From Phycisphaerales bacterium UBA2396 (GTDB lineage Bacteria > Planctomycetota > Phycisphaerae > Phycisphaerales > UBA1924), in NCBI GenBank assembly GCA_002343325.1, contig DDSG01000167.1, positions 1-8,698 on the forward strand: a stretch of DNA of 8,698 bases. Direction: 5' to 3'. Each line of letters opens with the position of its first letter. Within the stretch, counting starts at the first letter, position 1. The notes below the pieces were generated by a model. That model had not been told where the DNA came from, did no database searches, and saw only the letters and a list, made by a program, of their open reading frames with translations. The position numbers were made by a program, and so were the translations under genes. Below are positions 1-5,672 of the stretch, in pieces.

Positions 1-2
1 CC

Positions 3-443
3 GCAGACGCCCCCACACCCGCCACGCCCGCCGCCGAGACCAACGTCGCCGAACCGGTCGCCAGCGGGGACGGCGCTCACAACCCGACCGCCGGAGAGGG
101 CGTGGTACGCGATGATGCCAAGCGCAACGGGCCAAAGGGCAAGAAGGAGAAGCAGCCCAAGGAGGGCAAGCGCGCACCGAAGGCGGTCAAGGAAGCCAAG
201 CCCCGCGCGGACGGGTGCCTCACGATCGCCGCCCGCCTTCTCGCGGCCTCCAAGGAGCCCCTCGGTACGAAGACCCTCATCGAGATGATGGCGACCAAGG
301 GCCTCTGGACCAGCCCCGGGGGCAAGACGCCCGCCGCCACGCTCTACGCCGCCATCACGCGCGAGATCGCCACCAAGGGGAAGGACGCCCGGTTCCGCAA
401 GGCCGACCGGGGTCTCTTCACCGCCAACGCCGCCAACATCTGA
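3..443 (+). CDS. HARE-HTH (winged-helix) domain protein, 5' end outside window
   Basis: The reading frame is open to the left edge, so the gene probably starts outside the window; the first in-window start candidate is a GTG at 102. The visible product has a low-complexity Ala/Pro/Thr stretch, then a Lys-rich linker (about positions 102-210), then a compact helical domain (about 216-435) containing AARLLAAS, LIEMMATKGLW, SPGGKTPAATLYAAI and a FRKADRGLF end. That pattern matches the HARE-HTH family (HB1/ASXL/restriction-endonuclease HTH), a predicted DNA-binding winged helix. The basic linker suggests general DNA or chromatin binding. I have seen this type mainly in planctomycete proteins, which is the main hint to the host. 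It ends in TGA at 441-443, 30 bp before a strong terminator, so it is a separate transcription unit from the gene that follows. The domain call is fairly secure; the biological role is unknown. Confidence 0.75.
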   Translation, partial: ADAPTPATPAAETNVAEPVASGDGAHNPTAGEGVVRDDAKRNGPKGKKEKQPKEGKRAPKAVKEAKPRADGCLTIAARLLAASKEPLGTKTLIEMMATKGLWTSPGGKTPAATLYAAITREIATKGKDARFRKADRGLFTANAANI

Positions 444-473
444 ATCATCCACCACGCACCACCTTCCACAATG

Positions 474-503
474 CCCCGGCGCTCGCCGGGGTGTTCTTGT
501 TGC
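474..503 (+). terminator. Rho-independent terminator after the HARE-HTH gene
   Basis: A perfect GC-rich hairpin (CCCCGGC, loop GCTC, GCCGGGG; 474-491) is followed by a T-rich tract, TGTTCTTGTT. It lies 30 bp after the stop at 443 and on the same strand. It separates the HARE-HTH gene from the gene at 541. Confidence 0.7.
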
Positions 504-529
504 GGGCAACGCGAACGTTCCGATACGAT
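500..529 (+). promoter_or_regulatory. weak sigma-70-like promoter candidate for the 541 gene
   Basis: TTGCGG (500-505) and TACGAT (524-529) are separated by 18 bp. The -35 box matches consensus at only three positions and the -10 box at four. Transcription would begin about 5 bp before the ATG at 541, giving a nearly leaderless mRNA, which fits the lack of a good Shine-Dalgarno there (only GGA 8-9 nt upstream). The -35 box overlaps the terminator's T-tract. Confidence 0.25.
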
Positions 530-540
530 GGAACGACACG

Positions 541-1206
541 ATGCCCGACGCGTACCTCAACAGCTACGTCCCGCTGGTCGCCAGCCCCCACGGGCGTGAC
601 GCCTGCGAGCGGCTCAACTTGCCGCCGTTCATCGACGGGTCCGTCCGCCGCGAACCCGACATCGAGCATGCCACGCCGACCATCACCTGTCTCTGTCGGG
701 GCACCCTGTTCGCTCCCCGCCTCAACGCCGGAGACTTCGTCGCCTACATGACCCGGCTCGATCGCTACGGCTCCCCCCGCAAGCAGCGACGCATGACCGC
801 CGTCCTCCGCGTCTCCCGCGTCTTCCAATCCCACGACGACGCGGCGCTGTGGTTCTACGGGACCGCCCAGAAGCTCCCGAGCAACTGCATGGTGCCCCAG
901 AACCCCTGCGAGCCGGTCGCCAAGAGCCACCGCATCCACGTCAGGCGCGACCTTGACGATCGGACGCTGCGGGGCGTCTGGGACGCCGGGTATCTGGAGC
1001 GATCCAAGGTGTGCGGGCGCTTCGTGGTCTGCGACCGGCTGTGGTACGACGTGAGTTGGGACGCCCCCGAGATTCACGAGTCAGATCTCCGAGCCGCGTT
1101 CAACGGGAAGGTGCCGGGCACGCGGAACCCCGGCAAGCAGACGATGGCATCGCTCAGGGCTTTGCTGAAGCGGCTGAAGCTTGACGTTCGGCTTTCCGGC
1201 CCGTGA
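541..1206 (+). CDS. hypothetical protein, possibly Nmad2-like (nucleotide-modification associated)
   Basis: This 221-residue protein begins at the first ATG after the terminator. It is soluble, with no signal peptide or membrane segment. Conserved-looking segments are FIDGSVRREPD (30-40), TITCLCRGTLFAPRL (47-61), AGDFVAYMT (63-71), LRVSRVF followed by SHDDAALWF (89-105) and LPSNCMVP (112-119). A cysteine pair, C50 and C52, precedes the GDxVAYxT strand. The order of a Cys-containing strand, FAPRL, then a GD turn and a beta strand recalls, from memory, the Nmad2 family predicted near DNA-base-modification systems, and more loosely PUA/ASCH-type beta barrels. I am not certain of this and no catalytic residue can be named. 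Its last 53 bp overlap tail to tail with the 3' end of the ParB-methyltransferase gene. Being beside a DNA methyltransferase fits a nucleic-acid-modification theme but does not prove it. The gene is likely real: it has a full open frame, normal amino-acid composition and its own upstream region. Confidence 0.65.
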   Translation: MPDAYLNSYVPLVASPHGRDACERLNLPPFIDGSVRREPDIEHATPTITCLCRGTLFAPRLNAGDFVAYMTRLDRYGSPRKQRRMTAVLRVSRVFQSHDDAALWFYGTAQKLPSNCMVPQNPCEPVAKSHRIHVRRDLDDRTLRGVWDAGYLERSKVCGRFVVCDRLWYDVSWDAPEIHESDLRAAFNGKVPGTRNPGKQTMASLRALLKRLKLDVRLSGP

Positions 1207-2437
1207 ACGCCTCCCACCGGCGCACCGCGACCTCGACGAACGTCGGCTCGAGCTCCATCGCGTAGCAGCGCCGCCCCAATTGCTCCGCCGCGATGAGCTG
1301 GCTCCCGCTGCCGGAGAACGGCTCGAAGCAGACCGCCCCCGGCTTGGTGTGCTTCCGCATCGGCCGGGCGAAGATCTCAACCGGCTTCTGCGTCGGGTGC
1401 TCGTTGCCCACGATGCGGGCTTTCCCCTCCCAGTCGATCTCCCAGACGCTGTTGTGCTGGTGGTCGCTGTCGTGCTCGGGCTGGCTCCCCTGCACCCAAC
1501 CCATCATGCACGGCTCGTGCCGGAAGTGCCAGTAGACCCGCCCGAAGACCGGCGTCGGCTTGACCCAGATGATCTGCTGGTGGTTGAGGATGCCAAGCTC
1601 CTCCCACACCCGGGCGATCATCGCTTGCCGCTTGTGGGCGTGCCAGCAGTAGATCGCGGCTTTGGGGGCGACGACCCGCAGGACGTTGGCGAAGACGCCC
1701 CGGAAGAACTGGTCGGCGTCCGTGATCTCGACCTCGCGGTAGGTGTCGCTCCAGTCCTTGCCGCTGTCGTTGGGCCGCTCGCCCGTGTAATCGACCAGAT
1801 ACGGCGGGTCCGTCGCCACCAGCGCCGCCTTCGCGCCGTTCATCAACCGGTCCACGTCGGCGGCGTTGGTCGAGTCCCCGCAGAGCAGCCGGTGCTGGCC
1901 GAGGATCCACAGGTCGCCACGCTGGGTCACGACGGCTTCTGTCGGTTCCGGCACCTCGTCGGCAGGGGTGAGGCCGTCGTTCTCGTCCGGGGCCAGGACC
2001 TCGCCGAGCTCTTCGGGCGTCCAGCCGAGGGAGTTCAGGTCGATGCCGAGGTCCTTCAGCTCGCTCAGTTCTTCCGCGAGCAGGTCCTCGTCCCACTCGG
2101 CGAGTTCGGCGGCCTTGTTGTCCGCCAACCGGTACGCCTTGGCCTGCTCGGGCGTGAGGTCGGCCACGTGCACCGGCACCTGCGTAAGGCCCAGCTGCTT
2201 GGCCGCCTTCCAGCGGGTGTGCCCGACCACGATGACGCCCGCCTTGTCCACCACGATGGGCTGGCGGAACCCGTAGGCGGTGATGGAGTTCGCCACGGCG
2301 GTCACCGCGCCGTCGTTGCGGCGCGGGTTCCCCGGGTACGGCTTGATCGAATCGATCGGGCGGGTCTCAACCTTGAGGTCAAAGGCGGCGGTGGGGGGGG
2401 TGGCAGGGTTGCTGAGGTGGGGGTTCTTCTGGGGCAT
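1154..2437 (-). CDS. ParB-domain / class beta DNA methyltransferase fusion
   Basis: This 427-residue protein joins a ParB/Srx-type N-terminal domain (about 23-118; SIKPYPGNPRRND, then GFRQPIVVD and VVGHTRWKAAKQLG at 70-83) to a DNA amino-methyltransferase. The catalytic motif IV is DPPY (210-213). A target-region HEPCMMG and an NEHPTQKPVEIF motif follow, and the SAM-binding motif I, FEPFSGSG (371-378), comes last with AMELEP after it. The order IV before I marks class beta. It should transfer methyl from SAM to the exocyclic N of adenine or cytosine; the target base and site cannot be read from sequence. Such fusions are common in phages and integrative elements as orphan methyltransferases, and no restriction partner is visible here. 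The start is set at ATG 2437 because GGAGG (2445-2449) lies 7 nt upstream; a GTG at 2440 is the alternative. Its start overlaps the stop of the preceding gene (TGATG), so the two are probably translationally coupled. A C8 tract lies at codons 13-16. Confidence 0.92.
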   Translation of the reverse strand: MPQKNPHLSNPATPPTAAFDLKVETRPIDSIKPYPGNPRRNDGAVTAVANSITAYGFRQPIVVDKAGVIVVGHTRWKAAKQLGLTQVPVHVADLTPEQAKAYRLADNKAAELAEWDEDLLAEELSELKDLGIDLNSLGWTPEELGEVLAPDENDGLTPADEVPEPTEAVVTQRGDLWILGQHRLLCGDSTNAADVDRLMNGAKAALVATDPPYLVDYTGERPNDSGKDWSDTYREVEITDADQFFRGVFANVLRVVAPKAAIYCWHAHKRQAMIARVWEELGILNHQQIIWVKPTPVFGRVYWHFRHEPCMMGWVQGSQPEHDSDHQHNSVWEIDWEGKARIVGNEHPTQKPVEIFARPMRKHTKPGAVCFEPFSGSGSQLIAAEQLGRRCYAMELEPTFVEVAVRRWEAFTGRKAERQASAASAKP

Positions 2438-2766
2438 CACGCGGCCTCCGTGTTCGTGGACATAATGCGTTCCAACATGAGCATCACCAGCCCGTCACTT
2501 TCCGCGAAGTCGGCCAACCGGAGCATCCGTGCGTCCTCCGGGGTCACATCAACCCGGGCGGTCCTCACCGACATCGCCCCCGACTTCACCGCACGGTCGA
2601 AGACCCGCTTGCCCATCACCACTTCTCCCTGGGGCGAGAGCACAACCGTGCGCCCCCAGTCCTCGCCGAGATCGACCACCGTGCGGGTGTACAGATCGAC
2701 CACGGGATCAAGCCGCATGTCCACCGCCCCCTCAATCGCCGTCACACTCGTCGTTCGTACGTCCAT
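2437..2766 (-). CDS. small ParB/Srx-fold-like protein upstream of the ParB-methyltransferase
   Basis: This protein has 109 residues. The start is ATG 2766, supported by AAAGGA (2774-2779) 7 nt upstream. The open frame continues further up, but that stretch has unlike composition (Cys/Arg/Ser-rich) and lies across the promoter-like motif. By eye, the segment from VVLSPQGEVVMGK to MLRLADF aligns without gaps to the ParB domain of the next gene (IVVDKAGVIVVGH to AYRLADN), with about 16 identities in 50 positions, including the G-x-x-x-x-G turn, a shared DxTPE and RLAD. I therefore read it as a degenerate or specialised ParB/Srx-like domain. The GHTR box, tied to nucleotide binding in ParB, reads GKRV here, so function may be altered. 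Its TGA overlaps the methyltransferase ATG by one base. It may be a partner or regulator of the methyltransferase. A gene is very likely; the fold is plausible; the function is unknown. Confidence 0.75.
   Translation of the reverse strand: MDVRTTSVTAIEGAVDMRLDPVVDLYTRTVVDLGEDWGRTVVLSPQGEVVMGKRVFDRAVKSGAMSVRTARVDVTPEDARMLRLADFAESDGLVMLMLERIMSTNTEAA
2445..2449 (-). promoter_or_regulatory. ribosome binding site deciding the methyltransferase start
   Basis: GGAGG on the minus strand lies 7 nt before ATG 2437 but only 4 nt before the overlapping GTG 2440, so ATG is favoured. The ParB-like gene and the primase gene have the same 7-nt spacing. Confidence 0.6.
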
Positions 2767-2773
2767 GAAATCG

Positions 2774-2779
2774 TCCTTT
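2774..2779 (-). promoter_or_regulatory. ribosome binding site of the small ParB-like gene
   Basis: AAAGGA on the minus strand lies 7 nt before ATG 2766. It selects this start over upstream in-frame codons reaching as far as 2898. Confidence 0.6.
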
Positions 2780-2803
2780 CCGAGGAGGAAGTCCCCCCAA
2801 CAG

Positions 2804-2834
2804 GACCTCTCTGTGGCATGTCGGGATCTGTTGC
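2804..2834 (-). promoter_or_regulatory. 31-bp bipartite motif, copy 2: candidate promoter or operator
   Basis: On the minus strand this reads GCAACAGATC (2834-2825), a 10-nt spacer, then ACAGAGAGGTC (2814-2804). Both arms and the spacer length are identical to the copy at 5639-5669, while the spacer sequences differ. It lies 37 nt before ATG 2766 and points into the ParB-like/methyltransferase pair. The fixed arms with a free spacer suggest a -35/-10 pair for a special sigma factor, but a regulator-binding site is also possible because ACAGA occurs in both arms, 17 nt apart. Confidence 0.55.
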
Positions 2835-2880
2835 ACGGAATCTCTCGGCAACGCAAGGAAAATCCGCGCACACCCGGCCA

Positions 2881-2907
2881 GTGACTCTGATGACTCAAGT
2901 GACTGTC
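2881..2907 (+). repeat. iteron-like cluster A (three 9-bp units)
   Basis: Three tandem 9-mers, GTGACTCTG, ATGACTCAA and GTGACTGTC, run head to tail. Related units recur in three more clusters up to 3188. The cluster begins 47 bp from the upstream edge of the 31-bp motif at 2834. Confidence 0.6.
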
Positions 2908-2954
2908 TCGGACCCCGCCGCCAAATACGTGGCCGGTGGTCTCCGCCCGAATCC

Positions 2955-2980
2955 GTGACTCTGTGACTTGAATGACTCTT
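2955..2980 (+). repeat. iteron-like cluster B (three 9-bp units)
   Basis: GTGACTCTG, GTGACTTGA (sharing one G with the first) and ATGACTCTT lie in the same orientation as cluster A. The start-to-start distance from cluster A is 74 bp, close to seven helical turns. Confidence 0.6.
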
Positions 2981-3067
2981 CCCGGCCCCGGCGCAAAATC
3001 GGTGATCGCGCTGACCGAGGCTCTACCGGCCCAAGAACACCATCTTCGATTTGTGACAGAGGTAGAG

Positions 3068-3094
3068 AAGAGTCACCAGAGTCTCCAGAGTCAC
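3068..3094 (-). repeat. iteron-like cluster C (three 9-bp units, inverted)
   Basis: On the minus strand the units are GTGACTCTG, GAGACTCTG and GTGACTCTT, exactly tandem and opposite in direction to clusters A and B. Positions 3071-3094 are identical over 24 bp to 3165-3188 in cluster D. Confidence 0.65.
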
Positions 3095-3097
3095 AAC

Positions 3098-3130
3098 CGC
3101 CGCGCGAGATTGGCCGGATCCCGCGCGGCG
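3098..3130. repeat. 9-bp perfect inverted repeat between iteron clusters C and D
   Basis: CGCCGCGCG (3098-3106) pairs perfectly with CGCGCGGCG (3122-3130) around a 15-nt loop containing GGCC. There is no T-tract on either side, so it is not a standard terminator. Its place inside the iteron region suggests a structural element of an origin or a regulatory hairpin in the 3' leader of the primase mRNA. Confidence 0.5.
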
Positions 3131-3161
3131 TGACGTGCATGGAGTTTTGCGGCGAGGTTTG

Positions 3162-3188
3162 AACAGTCACCAGAGTCTCCAGAGTCAC
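3162..3188 (-). repeat. iteron-like cluster D (three 9-bp units, inverted)
   Basis: The units on the minus strand are GTGACTCTG, GAGACTCTG and GTGACTGTT. The cluster starts 2 nt after the stop codon of the primase gene and is 94 bp (about nine helical turns) from cluster C, sharing a 24-bp exact direct repeat with it. Confidence 0.65.
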
Positions 3189-3190
3189 GG

Positions 3191-5560
3191 CTACGCCGCC
3201 GTGCTCCCGTCGATCGCGTCTGCCTCGGACGGGTCGTCAGGGTCCGCGTTGTTGACCAAAGTCATGCTCGCCGCGCCGTCCACCGACTTCAGCCGCCAGA
3301 CCTTGCCGCGAGAGGACTTCGCATCGCACACGAGGAAGTAGCCTCCGAACACCCGCTGGCGGATCGCCCGCAGCTTGTTGCCGAAGGCGCGGGTGCCGGG
3401 CGGGATGGCGCTCCCCCCGACGAACTGCTCAATCGCCGCCCGAAAGGCGACGCTCGGGCCGTCCATCGGCTGCGCGGCCGTCGCGGGGTAGAGCTTATGC
3501 AGAAGGTCCGCGACCACGAGCCCGTGGTTGAGCGGGTCGTACCGCCGCCACGCATCAATAAGAGCAAGACCGGCGTCCGCGCCGCTGTCGGACATGACCA
3601 CCAGCCCGTCACGGCCGAGGCACGGGTCCGGCCGCCCGCACCACACCAGCGCGCCCCGGATGAGCCGAGACCAGCCCTCGAACGACCCCATCGGACGCAG
3701 CGGCACGGTCGGGCACCCTTCGCGGAGGTACACGCTCAGCACCGTGAGCGCCGCCATGAAGAGCTTCTGCCGGTTGGCCCGAACGTACGCGAGCAGGTCC
3801 GGGTGCTTGAACCCGTCACGGTCCTCCGGCCGTTCGGCGAGTACGTTCAGGCGGATGTGCACGGTCCGCCGGGCGGTGTCGGCCTCGAGCGCGACGTTGT
3901 TGCCGGTCGCCGCGAAGGTCGTGACGAGCGGGGCGTCCACCTTTGAGTTGGTGCCAAGCCGCCGGTCACGCCAGCGCACCGTGGTGAGTGCGCGGTCGAG
4001 AGTGTCGTTGCCGAAGACGCCCTTGAGGTTGTCGAAGACCACGAACGGCTCACCTTCGAGCGCGGTCATCGAGATCTGCTTGCGAAGCTCGTCGGAGTCA
4101 TGGTTGTAGGAGGTGGCCGCGACCTCATGCCCAAAGGCAATCACGGAGACGACCTTGGCCAGAAGCGACTTGCCCGCGCCGGCGGAGTTCGCGTCGATCA
4201 GGAACACGGGCGCGGGCCCTTCGAAGGCGTGCCGCCCGACGGTCGTCAAGATCATGGCGAGCATGCCGGAGAGGTGCACCGGCGACTCGAACTCAAAGTC
4301 GCAGAGCACGTTCGCAAGCTCTTCGAGAGCCGCGTCGGCATCGTCCTTGTTGGCCCCGGTCGGCAGACTCGGGAACGCAACCACCGGCTGGTACAAGACG
4401 CCCGTCACGCCGTCGTAGCCCGGCTGTTCGACAACCGTCCCGTCCGGACGAAGCACCGGAGACTCCGCAACCGCGTGAAGGCTGCGAATCCCGTGCCAGT
4501 ACCCGCGCGAATGAACTCCGGCCACGATCCATGCGGGCGGGTGCACGGGACGGATCTCCTCCTTGATCTCCTTGACCAGCCGCACGCGGCGGGTGATGAC
4601 CTCGCGCAGCGTCGGCTGCTCGATCTCCTGGATCACCAGCCCGCCATCGCCGCGAGCGCCCTCGCAGCGCCTCACGACCCGGACAAGCCGCCCGCCGCGC
4701 TGGTAGATGTCGCCGTCGCCGACGAGGCACCGGACGACCTCGTCGTTGACCCGGTGCTCATCGGGCAGGATCTCAATCTCGCTCAGGTCGTCAACCGGCG
4801 CGGACGCCCCTGCGGGGTACTTGCCGATGCTCTCGGCGATGCTCGCGACCTCTTTGGACGGGAGCGGCGGGACGCACCGCTCGGCATTGACGCGCTCGAG
4901 CCGAGCAAGGATCTCCGGTGCCTCAAACCCCCGCCGCCGGAGCGAGCCCGCGATGCTCGTCAGCTGCGCGTTCCGGCTTCCTTCGTGGAACACCGCCACG
5001 CTCGACTGCGCCGCCTTCGGCTCGGCCTTGGTGGTCAACTCCAACGCCGTCGCCAGCCACGCGGGGACGGTCGGAAGGTCGGTCACCGTCGGCGGGAGAG
5101 GGTTGAGGAAGACGTACTCACCGCACTCGGTGCGGGACGGAGCCACGAGGAGGTAGCCGCCGTTCGCCCTCACATCGACATGCGGCGCGAGCTGATCAAC
5201 CGAGCAAGACACCGGGTCGCCATCCTGGCGGAAGATGTAGTGCCGCCCCCCGCGAGGCGTCGACGCACAGGGAGCAGCCTCAAGTTCCGCGAGGCGATCC
5301 GGATGGTCAGCGAGCCACGGATTGTCCGGCCGGCCCTTGTCAGCATCGACATCAACATCGATGACGACGAGACCTTCCGTGGCGATTGCCACGTTGGCCC
5401 GAGGGTTTGCTTCCCACCACGCGACGATCGTGGCGGGGTCGCTGGAGGCATCCTTGAACCCGTGGGGGGTGAGAGGGTTCTTCGCACCGGGGACGCAGGG
5501 GAACACGCGATAGCCGCGAGACGCGAGGTCGAGAGCGGCGGGGAGACAGTTGATGGGCAT
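3191..5560 (-). CDS. Prim-Pol primase-polymerase / PriCT / P-loop ATPase replication protein
   Basis: This 789-residue protein starts at ATG 5560, with AAGGAG (5568-5573) 7 nt upstream. The N-terminal bifunctional primase-polymerase domain (about 5-165) has the acidic motif VVIDVD (65-70), GGRHYIF with its histidine (104-110) and DVRANGGYLL (129-138). A PriCT-1-like helical region follows (about 190-250; SRNAQLTSIAGSLRR, PLPSKEV). The C-terminal part is a P-loop ATPase: Walker A in DANSAGAGKS (456-465), Walker B in PFVVFDN (505-511), a sensor-like ATGNN (551-555) and an RR pair (564-565), with a likely winged-helix end near 725-757. The family makes primers and unwinds or loads at the origins of phages, plasmids and integrative elements. 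Here it most likely drives the element's own replication. The iteron region begins 2 nt after its stop, and copy 1 of the 31-bp motif lies 78 nt before its start, just after the sigma gene. All expected motifs look intact. Confidence 0.93.
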   Translation of the reverse strand: MPINCLPAALDLASRGYRVFPCVPGAKNPLTPHGFKDASSDPATIVAWWEANPRANVAIATEGLVVIDVDVDADKGRPDNPWLADHPDRLAELEAAPCASTPRGGRHYIFRQDGDPVSCSVDQLAPHVDVRANGGYLLVAPSRTECGEYVFLNPLPPTVTDLPTVPAWLATALELTTKAEPKAAQSSVAVFHEGSRNAQLTSIAGSLRRRGFEAPEILARLERVNAERCVPPLPSKEVASIAESIGKYPAGASAPVDDLSEIEILPDEHRVNDEVVRCLVGDGDIYQRGGRLVRVVRRCEGARGDGGLVIQEIEQPTLREVITRRVRLVKEIKEEIRPVHPPAWIVAGVHSRGYWHGIRSLHAVAESPVLRPDGTVVEQPGYDGVTGVLYQPVVAFPSLPTGANKDDADAALEELANVLCDFEFESPVHLSGMLAMILTTVGRHAFEGPAPVFLIDANSAGAGKSLLAKVVSVIAFGHEVAATSYNHDSDELRKQISMTALEGEPFVVFDNLKGVFGNDTLDRALTTVRWRDRRLGTNSKVDAPLVTTFAATGNNVALEADTARRTVHIRLNVLAERPEDRDGFKHPDLLAYVRANRQKLFMAALTVLSVYLREGCPTVPLRPMGSFEGWSRLIRGALVWCGRPDPCLGRDGLVVMSDSGADAGLALIDAWRRYDPLNHGLVVADLLHKLYPATAAQPMDGPSVAFRAAIEQFVGGSAIPPGTRAFGNKLRAIRQRVFGGYFLVCDAKSSRGKVWRLKSVDGAASMTLVNNADPDDPSEADAIDGSTAA

Positions 5561-5567
5561 GGGAACA

Positions 5568-5573
5568 CTCCTT
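5568..5573 (-). promoter_or_regulatory. ribosome binding site of the primase gene
   Basis: AAGGAG on the minus strand lies 7 nt before ATG 5560. It places the start 25 codons inside the longest open frame, and the discarded part is Pro/Arg-rich and unlike a Prim-Pol N-terminus. Confidence 0.65.
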
Positions 5574-5638
5574 CGGCATGGGCGAGGTTGAACGGGTTTC
5601 GGGATCGGACGGTCGGGGGCGCTGCAGCCGCCCACTCT

Positions 5639-5669
5639 GACCTCTCTGTCGGCTTTGGCGATCTGTTGC
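5639..5669 (-). promoter_or_regulatory. 31-bp bipartite motif, copy 1: candidate promoter or operator
   Basis: GCAACAGATC (5669-5660), a 10-nt spacer and ACAGAGAGGTC (5649-5639) match copy 2 (2804-2834) in both arms and in spacing. It starts 3 nt after the stop of the sigma-factor gene and ends 78 nt before the primase ATG, pointing at it. The AAC in the first arm and the GTC at the end recall ECF sigma promoters, but the distance between them (23 nt) is several nt longer than usual, so promoter identity is not certain. Confidence 0.55.
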
Positions 5670-5672
5670 GGC

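Noticed and set aside
445..1077. Minus-strand open frame opposite the 541-1206 gene
   Set aside because: Gly/Val/Ala/Pro-biased product with no domain pattern, running into the terminator; the plus-strand frame has better composition and conserved-looking motifs.
1181..2884. Long plus-strand open frame opposite the ParB-methyltransferase and ParB-like genes
   Set aside because: It is an antisense shadow of a GC-rich coding strand: rich in Val/Arg/Leu/Gly, no recognisable motif, while the minus strand carries intact DPPY and FEPFSGSG motifs.
2895..3188. Minus-strand open frame of 97 codons starting with GTG 2 nt after the primase stop
   Set aside because: It begins inside iteron cluster D and ends in cluster A, its peptide is largely the repeats translated (TLETLVT, GDSGDS), and there is no ribosome site. 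Treated as non-coding repeat region.
2881..3188. CRISPR array
   Set aside because: Units are 9 bp, in tandem, in mixed orientation and without spacers of even length; no cas gene is present.
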